DNA from: UBA8949 sp963675845
GTDB lineage: Bacteria; Bacillota; Clostridia; Saccharofermentanales; UBA5734
DNA length: 64,000 nucleotides
Reading direction: 5' to 3'
NCBI GenBank assembly: GCA_963675845.1
Contig: OY776634.1
Location: 2,480,001 to 2,544,000 of the forward strand
Position 1 is the stretch's first letter, and the number at the start of each line of letters is the position of its first letter. Positions 46,901 to 55,154 of the stretch are shown here, piece after piece. A program made the translations under genes and the position numbers. The notes below the pieces were generated by a model. It had not been told where the DNA came from and made no database searches. It worked only from the letters and a program-made list of their open reading frames with translations.

Positions 46901-46906
46901 CGCTGA

Positions 46907-47458
46907 TCACCGTTCCACACGGGCTGCGACCGGTTCGACACGGCTGACGCGGACAACAACCTGGGATACCGGAATGCCGGTATAACGTTCGATGTCCTTC
47001 TTCACACGGTCCTGAGCCTTGGACATCATCACCGGCACTTCAACATCCGAATACAAGACGGTGCTGAGCATCACTGTGATCTTGTCGCCCTTGGAAGGCG
47101 CTACCCGAGCCTTGGCTGTCTTGATGCCGCACTGGGCGGATTTGGCGGCGTTCAGTGCGATGCTCTCAATCGCGTCGACACCAATGTCGATATTGCCGAT
47201 GTCGGTGCTTCTGATTCTTGTCCTGCGCAGTCTGCCGCTCATGATGCCCAATACGATCGCGACGATGCAGATCATAAAAATCAAGAGCGAGAAGCTGATG
47301 GAGAGCACCCGGTAGGACGTCTGCTCCGGCAGGTATGTGATGATCTTGAGAACACCGCCGAGGACGGCATCATTGATCATCATCATGAAAAAGACCAACG
47401 AAAAAACGGCCAGTACAAAGGCAAAAACAATCAGGCTGAAACGAGCAATTGGATTCAT
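46907..47458 (-). CDS. amaP: AmaP, membrane anchor of Asp23
   Basis: 183 residues: two N-terminal membrane helices (about 5-28 and 47-72), then a cytoplasmic Asp23-like half (RVAPSKGDKITVMLSTVLYSDVEVP). In staphylococci AmaP holds Asp23 at the membrane. The start overlaps the asp23 stop by four bases, which fits a fixed-ratio complex. Confidence 0.85.
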   Translation of the reverse strand: MNPIARFSLIVFAFVLAVFSLVFFMMMINDAVLGGVLKIITYLPEQTSYRVLSISFSLLIFMICIVAIVLGIMSGRLRRTRIRSTDIGNIDIGVDAIESIALNAAKSAQCGIKTAKARVAPSKGDKITVMLSTVLYSDVEVPVMMSKAQDRVKKDIERYTGIPVSQVVVRVSRVEPVAARVER

Positions 47459-47832
47459 CTTCCGTCTTCCTCTCTGGATATGACACCCTTGACATGGACA
47501 TTAACCGTATCAACGATCAAGCCGGTAAACTTCTCAACATCGGATTTAACCCGTTCCTGAAGACCCCAGGCAACTTCAGGAATGATGTTGCCGAAGTAGA
47601 TAACAGGATAGACCGTAATGGTGACCATCTCTTCGTTGCCTTCATGGAAGACAACCTTAACGCCCTTGCCCTCATGTTCAACGCCGATCGCTTCCTTGAT
47701 GGTAACAGCGGCGCTGGTATCCAGTATTGCAACCCCGGGTGTCTGCAAAGCAGCCTCCGCAGCGTACTGGGCAACAAAACCACGGGACATGGTCCGTTCT
47801 CCCTTGATCGACGACTGCGGATAGTCAGCCAT
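47455..47832 (-). CDS. Asp23/Gls24 family envelope stress protein
   Basis: 125 residues with the Asp23 pattern: a tyrosine-aspartate start (MADYPQSSIKGE), YAAEAALQTPGVAILD, and GNIIPEVAWGLQERVKSDVEKFTGL. These abundant proteins line the membrane in staphylococci and respond to cell-wall stress. It is 12 bases after efp and before amaP; the position between efp and nusB is that of B. subtilis yqhY. Confidence 0.9.
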   Translation of the reverse strand: MADYPQSSIKGERTMSRGFVAQYAAEAALQTPGVAILDTSAAVTIKEAIGVEHEGKGVKVVFHEGNEEMVTITVYPVIYFGNIIPEVAWGLQERVKSDVEKFTGLIVDTVNVHVKGVISREEDGR

Positions 47833-47844
47833 GATTCAGGCTGC

Positions 47845-48402
47845 TCAGGCGCGCTCCATGTATTCACCAGTTCTGGTGTCAACACGGATTTTTTCACCCT
47901 GGTTAATAAACAGCGGCACCTTGACGACAGCACCGGTCTCCAGTGTTGCTGTCTTGGTTGCATTCTGGGCGGTGTCGCCTTTGACGCCGGGTTCGGTATC
48001 AGTGACTTCAAGCTCAACGAAGATCGGCGGCTCAATCCCGAAAATCTCGCCTTTGTAAGATAAAACCTTGCAAACCATCTCCTCTTTAAGAAACTTCAGC
48101 GCATCGCCCAGCGCTTCTGCTGTGAACGGAATCTGGTCATAGGTCTGCGTATCCATAAAGTGATAAAGGTCGCCATCATTGTAAAGATAAGTCATATCAG
48201 CGCGATCCAACTGGGCTCGTTCGTACTTGTCATTCGGGTTGAAGCTACGCTCGACAACCGAGCCGGTTTTAACATTGCGATATTTTGTTCGGACGAAGGC
48301 AGCGCCTTTTCCGGGTTTGACATGCTGAAACTCGATGACCTGAAAAACCTGGCCATCCATTTCAAAGGTGACGCCATTGCGAAACTCACCTGCGCTGATC
48401 AT
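47845..48402 (-). CDS. efp: Translation elongation factor P
   Basis: 185 residues, three beta-barrel domains. The tip loop of domain I reads HVKPGKGAAFVRTKYRN, with the lysine that is modified in many bacteria near residue 32. EF-P rescues ribosomes stalled at polyproline. A GGAGG site precedes the ATG. No modification enzyme (EpmA/B or YmfI) is adjacent. First gene of the run that goes down to recN. Confidence 0.95.
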   Translation of the reverse strand: MISAGEFRNGVTFEMDGQVFQVIEFQHVKPGKGAAFVRTKYRNVKTGSVVERSFNPNDKYERAQLDRADMTYLYNDGDLYHFMDTQTYDQIPFTAEALGDALKFLKEEMVCKVLSYKGEIFGIEPPIFVELEVTDTEPGVKGDTAQNATKTATLETGAVVKVPLFINQGEKIRVDTRTGEYMERA

Positions 48403-48462
48403 ATGTGTATACCTCCAGTTAATGCCACACCATAAATTTTGATGTTGGTCAAATTCTAAACT

Positions 48463-48492
48463 ATTTTATTCTATTATCTATTATAACGTCAA
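48463..48492 (-). promoter_or_regulatory. Candidate promoter of efp
   Basis: TTGACG (48487-48492) and TAAAAT (48463-48468), 18 bases apart, in an A+T-rich intergenic stretch; the leader would be about 55 bases. Confidence 0.55.
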
Positions 48493-48544
48493 GTTAAACA
48501 ACCTGCGCGTTTTCCTGGTCCGATTGAGACAGATTGGCCGATGC

Positions 48545-49423
48545 TCAAGCTTTTTGACCGATTTGAGCAAGATGCAAAGATTCATACATCGTTTTGAGTG
48601 CGACTGCGTCCTTAGCCTGCGTGCCATTCGACTCGCAGATGATCACCGGATCAAGGTTTTGTTCCGCCATGACCTGGGCCAGCGGTTCAAAATCAGGGCC
48701 AAACTGTGTATCAGCAAGCGTATGATGCTGTTTTTCGCCGCCGGCCGTGAATTCGATTCGGCTGAAATGCATATGCATTGAAGTCAGTCTTGACTGTCCC
48801 AGGCGACTGCCGATCTGGTTGAACACGTCTCGATAGTCATCGAGTGTTTTCATCGCCCCCTGGCGTCTGGCATTCAGATGGCCGAAGTCTACGCAGGGAA
48901 TCAGCCGCTCATCAATCTCGCATAAAGCGATCACTTCTTCCAGATTGCCCAGTTGGTTGTTCTTGCCCATGACTTCCGGGCAAAGGCAGCAGTTGTCCAG
49001 AAGTCTCAAATCGTCGCAGACCTGAATCGTTCGCTTAAGCAGCTTGACGGCCATAGCCAGCGCCTCTTCTCGCGTCTTAGCCTTGGCAGCGCTACCGGGA
49101 TGGAAGATGACCCTTGACGCGCGCATCGCTTGTGCAGCTGCCAGGGAGTCCCTGATGTAGCCGATGGACTTCTCCTGCTTCTCGATTTCCTGGGTTGCTA
49201 GGTTAATGTAGTATGGTGCGTGGATGCTCAGCACAATGCCGAATTGCTCCGCCTGATCGCCAAGCTTAGCCGCGGTTTCAGACGTAATCCTGACACCGCG
49301 GCCACATTGGTATTCATAGGCCTCTAGCCCTTGGCGGGATAACCAGGCCGGCATATCCAGTGATGACTTGAAACCTGCTTCGTAAAATGCTTCGGCATTG
49401 CCTGCCGGCCCAAACTTTGGCAA
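48545..49423 (-). CDS. Endonuclease IV-like TIM-barrel protein (AP endonuclease 2 family)
   Basis: 292 residues if it begins at the TTG at 49423, which touches the yqeG stop; an in-frame TTG at 49480 would overlap yqeG by 56 bases. It reads LPKFGPAGNAEAFYEAGF and YEYQCGRGV, then metal-ligand candidates HAPYYINL, HPGSAAK, PEVMGK, CVDFGHLNAR, HMHFSRIEFT and the final CESNG, as in Nfo-like enzymes. It probably cleaves at abasic sites or acts on a sugar phosphate; the sequence alone does not decide. Co-transcribed with yqeG. Confidence 0.8.
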   Translation of the reverse strand: MPKFGPAGNAEAFYEAGFKSSLDMPAWLSRQGLEAYEYQCGRGVRITSETAAKLGDQAEQFGIVLSIHAPYYINLATQEIEKQEKSIGYIRDSLAAAQAMRASRVIFHPGSAAKAKTREEALAMAVKLLKRTIQVCDDLRLLDNCCLCPEVMGKNNQLGNLEEVIALCEIDERLIPCVDFGHLNARRQGAMKTLDDYRDVFNQIGSRLGQSRLTSMHMHFSRIEFTAGGEKQHHTLADTQFGPDFEPLAQVMAEQNLDPVIICESNGTQAKDAVALKTMYESLHLAQIGQKA

Positions 49424-49424
49424 T

Positions 49425-49985
49425 TCAAACGCCCCGCTTATCAGTTGTTTTGTGCTGTTTCCCCAGCAGTATTCTCTCAATCAAACGCTTAATACGGATG
49501 TTCCAGGCTTCGGATGGCGACCTAGGCTTGACCAGCACCGCCATCAGCCCGGCGCGCCGAGCTGCCAAAACATCCGTCAGCAGCTGGTCGCCGACCAGTA
49601 AGGTCTGCTCAGGCCGGCAGTGTTCGCTTTCCAGCGCTTTGTGGATGCCGCGGGTCGATGGTTTCAGGGCATTGGCATAAAAGGATAACCCGATTGCCTT
49701 AGCAAAGCCACTCACCCGTCTGGACGATCCGTTGGAAATGATGCGGCAGATCAGGCCAGCCGCCTGAATTTTCCTGACCGCTTCAATTGCGAATTCATCC
49801 GGCTGATGTGATCCGTGCAGCGCTAGCGTGTTATCCACATCCAGAAGCGCCAACCGGTATCCGTCAGCATAAAGCCTGTTATAATCGACTGAATGAATGT
49901 CGTCGACTGTCAGGTCGGGTGTGAGCAAATCCGCCAGTGTTTTTTTATCTTGATCTTTTTTGGGATTTTCATTTTTTTGTCGCAT
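49425..49985 (-). CDS. yqeG: YqeG-family HAD IIIA phosphatase
   Basis: 186 residues. HAD motif I is LALLDVDNTLALHG (about 47-60) and the later motif VGDQLLTDVLAARRAGL (about 127-143). YqeG-type phosphatases are widespread in Firmicutes; a phosphatidylglycerophosphatase role is proposed for relatives. The N-terminus is very basic (KKDQDKK). The start has no ribosome-binding site, and a -10 element ends six bases before the ATG, suggesting a leaderless message. Confidence 0.88.
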   Translation of the reverse strand: MRQKNENPKKDQDKKTLADLLTPDLTVDDIHSVDYNRLYADGYRLALLDVDNTLALHGSHQPDEFAIEAVRKIQAAGLICRIISNGSSRRVSGFAKAIGLSFYANALKPSTRGIHKALESEHCRPEQTLLVGDQLLTDVLAARRAGLMAVLVKPRSPSEAWNIRIKRLIERILLGKQHKTTDKRGV

Positions 49986-49991
49986 GTTAAC

Positions 49992-50020
49992 AGTATCTGT
50001 GTTTTATTAGCATCCGTCAA
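49992..50020 (-). promoter_or_regulatory. Promoter of yqeG (possible leaderless start)
   Basis: TTGACG (50015-50020) and GATACT (49992-49997), 17 bases apart on the minus strand. The seventh base after the -10 is the A of the yqeG ATG. Confidence 0.5.
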
Positions 50021-50051
50021 CAGTCAACTGAACAAAGATCCAGCAGTTTTA

Positions 50052-50080
50052 TTGAAATCAGGACGGGCCTTGTCTATAAT
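50052..50080 (+). promoter_or_regulatory. Promoter of the aspartate kinase gene
   Basis: TTGAAA (50052-50057) and a perfect TATAAT (50075-50080) with 17 bases between, 25 bases before the ATG. The short leader leaves no room for a lysine riboswitch. Confidence 0.75.
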
Positions 50081-50105
50081 TGGAATAATCAAGGGGGAAC
50101 GAAAC

Positions 50106-51458
50106 ATGAAAGTATGCAAATTCGGCGGATCATCACTCGCCAACGCCGATCAGATCAGAAAAGTCTGTGACATCATCGTCAGCGACCCTGACCGCAAGGT
50201 CATGGTAGTTTCTGCGCCGGGCAAGCGTTCCCGTGAAGATATCAAGGTAACCGACCTGCTGATCGCGCTGGCCAATGCCAAGATCAGCGGCTATGATGGC
50301 AAGGCGGAACTGGCTCAGGTCATCAACCGTTTCCAGTCCATCGCCGATGAATTGAACCTGCCCGCAGCCGCGATGGACGAAATCAGTCAGGACCTGGAAG
50401 CCCGTGCGTGCGCTGACTGCGCGAGTTCCAGCAAATTCATGGATAGTCTCAAGGCAGCCGGCGAAGACAACTGCGCGAAGCTGGTCGCGTCCTATCTGCA
50501 GAGTCAAGGCTACGAAGCCAGCTATGCCGACCCTAAAACTGCCGGCATGATCCTAACCGATGAATTCGGCAACGCCCGAGTTCTAGACGAGTCTTATGAT
50601 AAACTGGCCGAGTTGAATAACAAACCCGGCATTATCGTTTTCCCCGGATTCTTCGGCTACACGGCCGAAGGCGAGATCGTCACGTTCTCCCGTGGCGGAT
50701 CTGACATTACAGGATCGATTCTATCCGCCGCACTGGACGCTGCAGTTTATGAAAACTGGACGGATGTCGACTCGGTTTACGCCGTCAACCCGTCATTGGT
50801 TTCGAACCCCCATCCGATTAATGAAATAACCTATGATGAAATGCGAGAGCTGGCCTACGCCGGCTTCACAGTTTTACATGAGGAAGCGCTGACTCCGGCT
50901 TACCGTAAAGGCATTCCCGTCAACATCCGAAATACCAACAACCCGACCGCCAAGGGCACTTTGATCGTCAGCCGCCGAGGTAACTTCGAAGGCGTTGTCA
51001 CCGGTATCGCCGGTGAAAAAGGGTTTTGCACTTTGAACATGACCAAGTACCTGATGAACCGCGAAACAGGATTCGCCCTCAAAGTCCTTCAGATCCTGGC
51101 CGATGAAGAAATTCCCTTTGAACACATGCCATCCGGTATCGATTCACTGTCGATTGTTATGCGCAAAGATGTTTTCACTGAAGACAAGGAAAATATTATC
51201 GTTCGCCGTCTGCTCAAAGAATTGGGCATGGAAAAGGTCTCAGTCGACCGGAATTTGTCAATTGTCATGATTGTCGGCGAAGCCATGGCTCATACCGTTG
51301 GTGTTGCAGCTCGCGCCGTTACCTCGCTCAGCAAGGCTGGCGTCAATCTGGAAATTATCAACCAAGGTGCTTCTGAAATCAGCGTCATGTTTGGTGTTAA
51401 AGAGGAATACTGCAATTATGCGGTTAAAGAACTATATAAGGAGTTCTTTCAGCGCTGA
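50106..51458 (+). CDS. Aspartate kinase
   Basis: 450 residues from the ATG at 50106, preceded by AAGGGGGAA. KVCKFGGSSLAN at the N-terminus is the ATP/aspartate-binding motif, FSRGGSDITGSILSAAL is in the middle, and two ACT regulatory segments fill the last 150 residues. The length fits the monofunctional class. It phosphorylates aspartate for lysine, threonine and methionine synthesis. It is the last core gene before the accessory region: a tRNA fragment begins 18 bases after its stop. Confidence 0.93.
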   Translation: MKVCKFGGSSLANADQIRKVCDIIVSDPDRKVMVVSAPGKRSREDIKVTDLLIALANAKISGYDGKAELAQVINRFQSIADELNLPAAAMDEISQDLEARACADCASSSKFMDSLKAAGEDNCAKLVASYLQSQGYEASYADPKTAGMILTDEFGNARVLDESYDKLAELNNKPGIIVFPGFFGYTAEGEIVTFSRGGSDITGSILSAALDAAVYENWTDVDSVYAVNPSLVSNPHPINEITYDEMRELAYAGFTVLHEEALTPAYRKGIPVNIRNTNNPTAKGTLIVSRRGNFEGVVTGIAGEKGFCTLNMTKYLMNRETGFALKVLQILADEEIPFEHMPSGIDSLSIVMRKDVFTEDKENIIVRRLLKELGMEKVSVDRNLSIVMIVGEAMAHTVGVAARAVTSLSKAGVNLEIINQGASEISVMFGVKEEYCNYAVKELYKEFFQR

Positions 51459-51476
51459 TCAGCTCTTCTCCGACCT

Positions 51477-51526
51477 GCGGTTTCCTAAACCGAAGGCCGG
51501 AGGTTCGAACCCTCCCTCCGCAGCCA
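51477..51526 (+). other. 3'-half tRNA fragment, Arg(CCU)-like
   Basis: From the anticodon arm to CCA the sequence is tRNA-like: GCGGT-TTCCTAA-ACCGA (loop with CCT), T arm GGAGG-TTCGAAC-CCTCC, then CTCCGCA-G-CCA. The acceptor partner TGCGGAG and a D arm are not found upstream; the last codons of aspartate kinase are there instead. It is a partial tRNA gene, of the kind left at one end of DNA integrated into a tRNA. Confidence 0.7.
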
Positions 51527-51532
51527 CATCGG

Positions 51533-51564
51533 AAACCGTCATACGCACTGTATTGTCGGTTTTT
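51533..51564 (+). terminator. Terminator-like hairpin after the tRNA fragment
   Basis: AAACCG pairs with CGGTTT, followed by a T run. The same hairpin with a near-identical flank recurs at 55656-55687. Confidence 0.6.
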
Positions 51565-51643
51565 GCCTTTTACAAATCTTAATATTGTAATGCTTATTTG
51601 CAGGTCGAGTAAGCCCGGGGAACTTCCCCCCGAGCTTCTCACG

Positions 51644-51677
51644 GAACCGTACGTGACAGTCTCCCGTCATACGGCTC
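51644..51677 (-). ncRNA. Group II intron domain V
   Basis: On the minus strand GAGCCGTATG and CGTACGGTTC form the stem, with ACGGGAGACTGTCA between; the total is 34 bases, the standard size, and it contains the catalytic AGC triad near the 5' end. Confidence 0.88.
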
Positions 51678-51680
51678 TTG

Positions 51681-52928
51681 CTATCGCATCGTCGGGCGGA
51701 TGCCCATTTGCCAGTGCCAGAAGAGATTGGGCCTTGCTTTTGCCAGCATAACTAGCCAGCAATAAGCTTTCCCAAAACTCCCTCTCAGTCGTTTGTATCT
51801 CTTCCGTGCCCATCTGACAATGAGATAATTCAAGCAATCTAAAGCTTTCTTTCTTGCTTCACTTGGACAGAATTTCATGAAGTAGTTTGTCCAGCCGCGA
51901 ATAATGGGATTCATCATCGCTGCCAGTTCTTCAGGTTTCATCAACCTGCCTCGCCTACGGCATTCTTTCATCTTTTCCTTGAAAGATTGTATGGCCGATT
52001 GACTGACCGCTGGCGAGAACGCGCTGAAAAACTTGCCAGAATCGTTCCGGGCTTCTCTGCATCTAAATGTGTATCCGAGAAAATCGAATGATTCATTTTC
52101 ATGCCTCTCTTTGTTCTTATAACTCCGACAGTACACGATCCTCGTTTTCTCCGGATGCACTTCCAGTTTGCAGGTTGACAGCCGGTCTTTCAGCCGGTTC
52201 AGCAACGCCTCTGCTTCAGCCTTCGTCTGACAATGGACAACACCGTCATCGGCGTATCTTGCCCATGGATTCCCGGGGTTTCGGGTAACCATCCATCGAT
52301 CAAAAGTATAATGCATGTAGAGGTTGGCCAGCACCGGACTAATCACGCCGCCTTGCGGGGGGCCGGATGTCCTCTTGCAGACTGTTCCATCCAGCATGAC
52401 CATGTCAGCCTTCAGGAACCGTTCAATATAAAGGATCATCCATTTGCTATCCGTATGCTTCCTGACCACCTGCATCATCAGCTCATGATCGATGTTGTCG
52501 AAAAGTCCCTTGATGTCAAATTCCAAAACCCATGCCATCTGCCAGCAACGCTTCCGGGTTACGCCAACAGCATCCAGTGCCGACTTGTTCGGCCGGTAAC
52601 CGTATGAATCCTCGCAGAAGATCGGCTCCACTAGTGGTTCGAAATTCATTCTAACCACCATTTGAGCGACCCTGTCTGCGATCGTTGGCACGCCCAACAG
52701 TCGCTTCTTGCCATTCTTCTTGGGTATTTCCACACCCTTGACCGCCTTCGGGAAGTAACTTCCCGACGACATTCTGTTCCATAGCTTGTACAAGTTGTTC
52801 TTCAGATCTTTCTCAAATTCCGAGAAAGTGATTCCATCAATGCCGGATGCCCCTTGATTCGCTTTGACGCGTTTGTAGGCTTCCAGCACCTGATCCTGTG
52901 AAATCTCATACGATTGACCTTCCCTCAT
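51681..52928 (-). CDS. Group II intron reverse transcriptase/maturase
   Basis: 415 residues. RT blocks 0-7 are visible, including FDIKGLFDNIDHELM, PPQGGVISPVLANLYMHY and the active-site RYADDGVVHC (YADD at 225-228), then domain X (about 310-370: RGWTNYFMKFCPSEARKKALD). No C-terminal HNH endonuclease domain is present, so the intron would rely on nicks or replication forks for mobility. The frame is complete, with a GGGAGG site upstream, and the gene ends only four bases before domain V. Confidence 0.93.
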   Translation of the reverse strand: MREGQSYEISQDQVLEAYKRVKANQGASGIDGITFSEFEKDLKNNLYKLWNRMSSGSYFPKAVKGVEIPKKNGKKRLLGVPTIADRVAQMVVRMNFEPLVEPIFCEDSYGYRPNKSALDAVGVTRKRCWQMAWVLEFDIKGLFDNIDHELMMQVVRKHTDSKWMILYIERFLKADMVMLDGTVCKRTSGPPQGGVISPVLANLYMHYTFDRWMVTRNPGNPWARYADDGVVHCQTKAEAEALLNRLKDRLSTCKLEVHPEKTRIVYCRSYKNKERHENESFDFLGYTFRCREARNDSGKFFSAFSPAVSQSAIQSFKEKMKECRRRGRLMKPEELAAMMNPIIRGWTNYFMKFCPSEARKKALDCLNYLIVRWARKRYKRLRGSFGKAYCWLVMLAKARPNLFWHWQMGIRPTMR

Positions 52929-53530
52929 CAGATCCTCCCTTGCGGTTGCTTGATTCTTGAAGGCTAGATAGCTGAATCCCTTCGCTCCATTGCCATTACA
53001 GCAACTTCTTCACTACTACGAATTCATCCGCACCTGTGCATCGCTTCCCTATTTCCCCCTTGCGTGTTTGCGCTTGGGCTTTTTGGTTTGCATCAATGCT
53101 CAGGATTCTCCAGTTCCGTGCAAAAGCCTGTGACATGCTCCTGTAGCCTACACGCCGACAGCCACCTGGCCAGTAATCAGGCTCCTTCCAGGTTGTGTCC
53201 CACCCTCGACAAAAGAAAGTGGTTTCGACTGTGTTCTTGTATTAACGACGCTTCGTCAACTGTTCACTTTCGTTCAGCTTCATGTCACTCACCTGACCGA
53301 TTCATTCGGCCTTTTCCAACTGCATTCAGCACCATGGATTTTGGCCACAGCACCCAGCGGTGGTTTGAGATCTGCACCTGAATGCCGATCCCGAGGGGCC
53401 CGCCCTCATCTTTTGCACAGCATGATTCAGTTGCCTGTTTCATCATCTCCTTTCTCTGCAACTGTGTCTTCTGGACACACAGTGATGTTTATTTGATGTT
53501 CATTATCACTACAGATTATTTGCGAAGATT

Positions 53531-53643
53531 CGCTATGATCTGCGTTTATTAGACGATATTGAGCGTTACAAAAGCTACCAACGATTAACTGACGGATTAA
53601 TATTATGATCTCTAAATAACAGCCCGCAGGTCGGAGGTTTTGA
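53531..53643. repeat. Repeat R1 (about 113 bp)
   Basis: It shares with 55477-55590 an opening CGCTATGAT, an exact 31-base core beginning TTATTAGACG and ending ACAAAAGCT, and the closing CCCGCAGG-CGGAGGTTTTG. The closing part resembles the T-arm half of the tRNA fragments, breaking off inside GGAGGTT. Confidence 0.75.
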
Positions 53644-53646
53644 AAT

Positions 53647-53685
53647 GGGCCGGCCTTGATTAAATGATTTTCTCAAAGCCGGCCC
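53647..53685 (-). terminator. Hairpin after the anchored-protein gene
   Basis: GGGCCGGC and GCCGGCCC pair around a 23-base loop whose ends (TTGA/TCAA) can extend the stem. No strong T run follows, so termination efficiency is uncertain. Confidence 0.55.
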
Positions 53686-53721
53686 TGAATTAAATTGTAG
53701 TATGAAAAGTGAAAATCTTTT

Positions 53722-54576
53722 TTATTGCTGCATTACTTTTTTGTTTCTAAGTGATATCAACATGATTGAGATGATTGCAGCAGCAATTACCGAAATGATT
53801 GAAATGATAATGAGCGAGGTCGTACCGTTGTCTACCTTCATGTCATCAGGGTTGGCATCCCAAACATTAAAACTTACGCCGCCCATCGGCATCGTCTTGG
53901 GATCTGGATACTTTTCAAGAAGTTCTTGATACTCTTGATAATTCTTTTGAATTGCTGCTATCAGCTGGGTTGACGAAATAACACCATTGCCTGAGACTAC
54001 TTTTGCATCAGATTCTTCGTTGTTTGGAACTGGTATGATATATTCTTGACCATCTTTCGTCGTCATCAGAAATTTTTCCATTGCAAAACTAAGCAAGACT
54101 GGCTTAACCGAATCACCTGCAAAGTTCCTGAAAGCTTCTCTTGCATGTGCGAAATATTCTGCATTCCCTCCAATTTCAGCGACTTCAAAGTTTACACCAT
54201 CTAATTTTGCAACAGTTAAGTAGGTCTTGGGTTCTCCGTTGATCCCAATAACAATAGTCCATTCTGGATATTTTACATCTCTTTGCAAGTCAAGAAGACT
54301 TATATTGCTTGGAACGGAGGTAATTTCCCCCTTGAGAAATACAACTTCAAACCCTTCATAATAGGCAGCCTGATCAACTTCTTCCTCTGTTGCCAAACCC
54401 CACTTGCTCAAGTCACTTTTTACAATATTTTTATACATTGAAACGCCTCTCTCGGCGACTTGTAATACTTCATCTGGAATTTCATTGTTGCTTGTAATGT
54501 TAGATGCCGAAACTGGAACAGCAGAAAAACTTAGAACTACGATCATAAGTAATGACAAAATACAAATCCTTTTCAT
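53722..54576 (-). CDS. Secreted, C-terminally membrane-anchored protein of unknown function
   Basis: 284 residues. A signal peptide (residues 1-25, ending AVPVSAS), an extracytoplasmic domain with no family I recognise, and a membrane helix at about 257-278 followed by a basic tail (RNKKVMQQ). The middle reads like an alternating beta domain (PEWTIVIGINGEPKTYLTVAKLDG). A strong AGGAGG site precedes the ATG. It follows the papain-like protease gene by 20 bases, so the two are probably co-expressed; it could be an inhibitor, chaperone, anchor or substrate of the protease (inference). Its codons are more A+T-rich than those of the core genes. Confidence 0.75.
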   Translation of the reverse strand: MKRICILSLLMIVVLSFSAVPVSASNITSNNEIPDEVLQVAERGVSMYKNIVKSDLSKWGLATEEEVDQAAYYEGFEVVFLKGEITSVPSNISLLDLQRDVKYPEWTIVIGINGEPKTYLTVAKLDGVNFEVAEIGGNAEYFAHAREAFRNFAGDSVKPVLLSFAMEKFLMTTKDGQEYIIPVPNNEESDAKVVSGNGVISSTQLIAAIQKNYQEYQELLEKYPDPKTMPMGGVSFNVWDANPDDMKVDNGTTSLIIISIISVIAAAIISIMLISLRNKKVMQQ

Positions 54577-54596
54577 TGTTCTTTCCTCCTTTTGGT

Positions 54597-55154
54597 TTAA
54601 TCATGAATATTATATAGTGTATACCACCACTCATAATTCGCGTTTTCTAGAAAATAATTATATGATACGTAATGTGCAGTTGTTGGTCCATCGTTATGTG
54701 GATTCATGTACATAACGTAATCACCATACGTGGTGTCATAACCATCAACAAGAACAGCATGACCACCTTCACCAGTGACATCCTGATGAACAATTATGGG
54801 TCTTGAGTAGCTAATATTACTTTTAATCGTCGTATATGTGATGGTGTCATAAAGTTTTGTACTCGAAACTGAATATTGGCTAAACCCATATTGAACATGC
54901 CATATATCTGTCGTTCTATCTTCGTAAGTACCAAAGGTGGCATAACAAAACTGATATTGAGTTGCGCTAATGCCAAAGTAGTCTAGAGTAACACTCGCAT
55001 CAGTAGCCCAACACCAATTATCTTTTGTTGATACTTGATTCTGGTAATCAAGATCAAGCAAAATATATAGCTGATAAGCTTGTACTACAGTTGTGGAACA
55101 TAAACAAAAAACAATTGCAATTAATAGTGCTACGAACTTATGTTGCTTTTTCAT
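54597..55154 (-). CDS. Secreted papain-like cysteine protease (C39_2/C70-like)
   Basis: 185 residues: a signal peptide (about 1-26, cut after VVQA), then a compact papain fold. Cys48 is in DNWCWATDA, His132 in EGGHAVLVDGYD and Asn151 in YMNPHND, a plausible catalytic triad, with Gln40 as the oxyanion residue. There is no transporter or propeptide domain, unlike bacteriocin-processing C39 proteins. It resembles small secreted proteases of the AvrRpt2/C39_2 group. The likely site of action is outside the membrane, beside its anchored partner 20 bases downstream. Confidence 0.75.
   Translation of the reverse strand: MKKQHKFVALLIAIVFCLCSTTVVQAYQLYILLDLDYQNQVSTKDNWCWATDASVTLDYFGISATQYQFCYATFGTYEDRTTDIWHVQYGFSQYSVSSTKLYDTITYTTIKSNISYSRPIIVHQDVTGEGGHAVLVDGYDTTYGDYVMYMNPHNDGPTTAHYVSYNYFLENANYEWWYTLYNIHD

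Larger units (their letters stand above)
51604..53418 (-). mobile_element. Group II intron
   Basis: About 1.8 kb on the minus strand. The 5' end probably begins GTGCAAAAGATGAGGGCGGG at 53418, followed by some 490 bases of structured RNA before the reverse transcriptase gene. A 34-base domain V is at 51644-51677 and a domain VI hairpin at about 51607-51640. Both ends are estimates: the 5' GTGC fits the GTGYG-type consensus loosely, and the 3' end after TTACTCGAC is by analogy. It interrupts the repeat unit that follows the tRNA fragment at 51477. Confidence 0.85.
53419..53721. other. Intergenic stretch: intron 5' exon side and repeat R1
   Basis: Apart from the intron boundary, this holds a short stretch resembling the flank at 55726-55750 (GTGATGTTTATTTGATGTT), repeat R1 (53531-53643) and the hairpin at 53647-53685. 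No gene is seen. Confidence 0.6.

Noticed and set aside
50040..50105. Possible lysine riboswitch before aspartate kinase
   Set aside because: The promoter lies only 25 bases before the start codon, so the leader is far too short for an L box.
51424..51642. 72-residue minus-strand frame reading CGCGGRVRTSGLRF, and its twin at 55523-55738
   Set aside because: These are the familiar false frames produced by reading tRNA 3' ends and their flank on the opposite strand; the tRNA fragment explains the conservation.
52929..53400. Plus-strand 105-residue frame at 53064-53381
   Set aside because: It lies in the structured 5' RNA of the group II intron on the opposite strand and has no ribosome-binding site.
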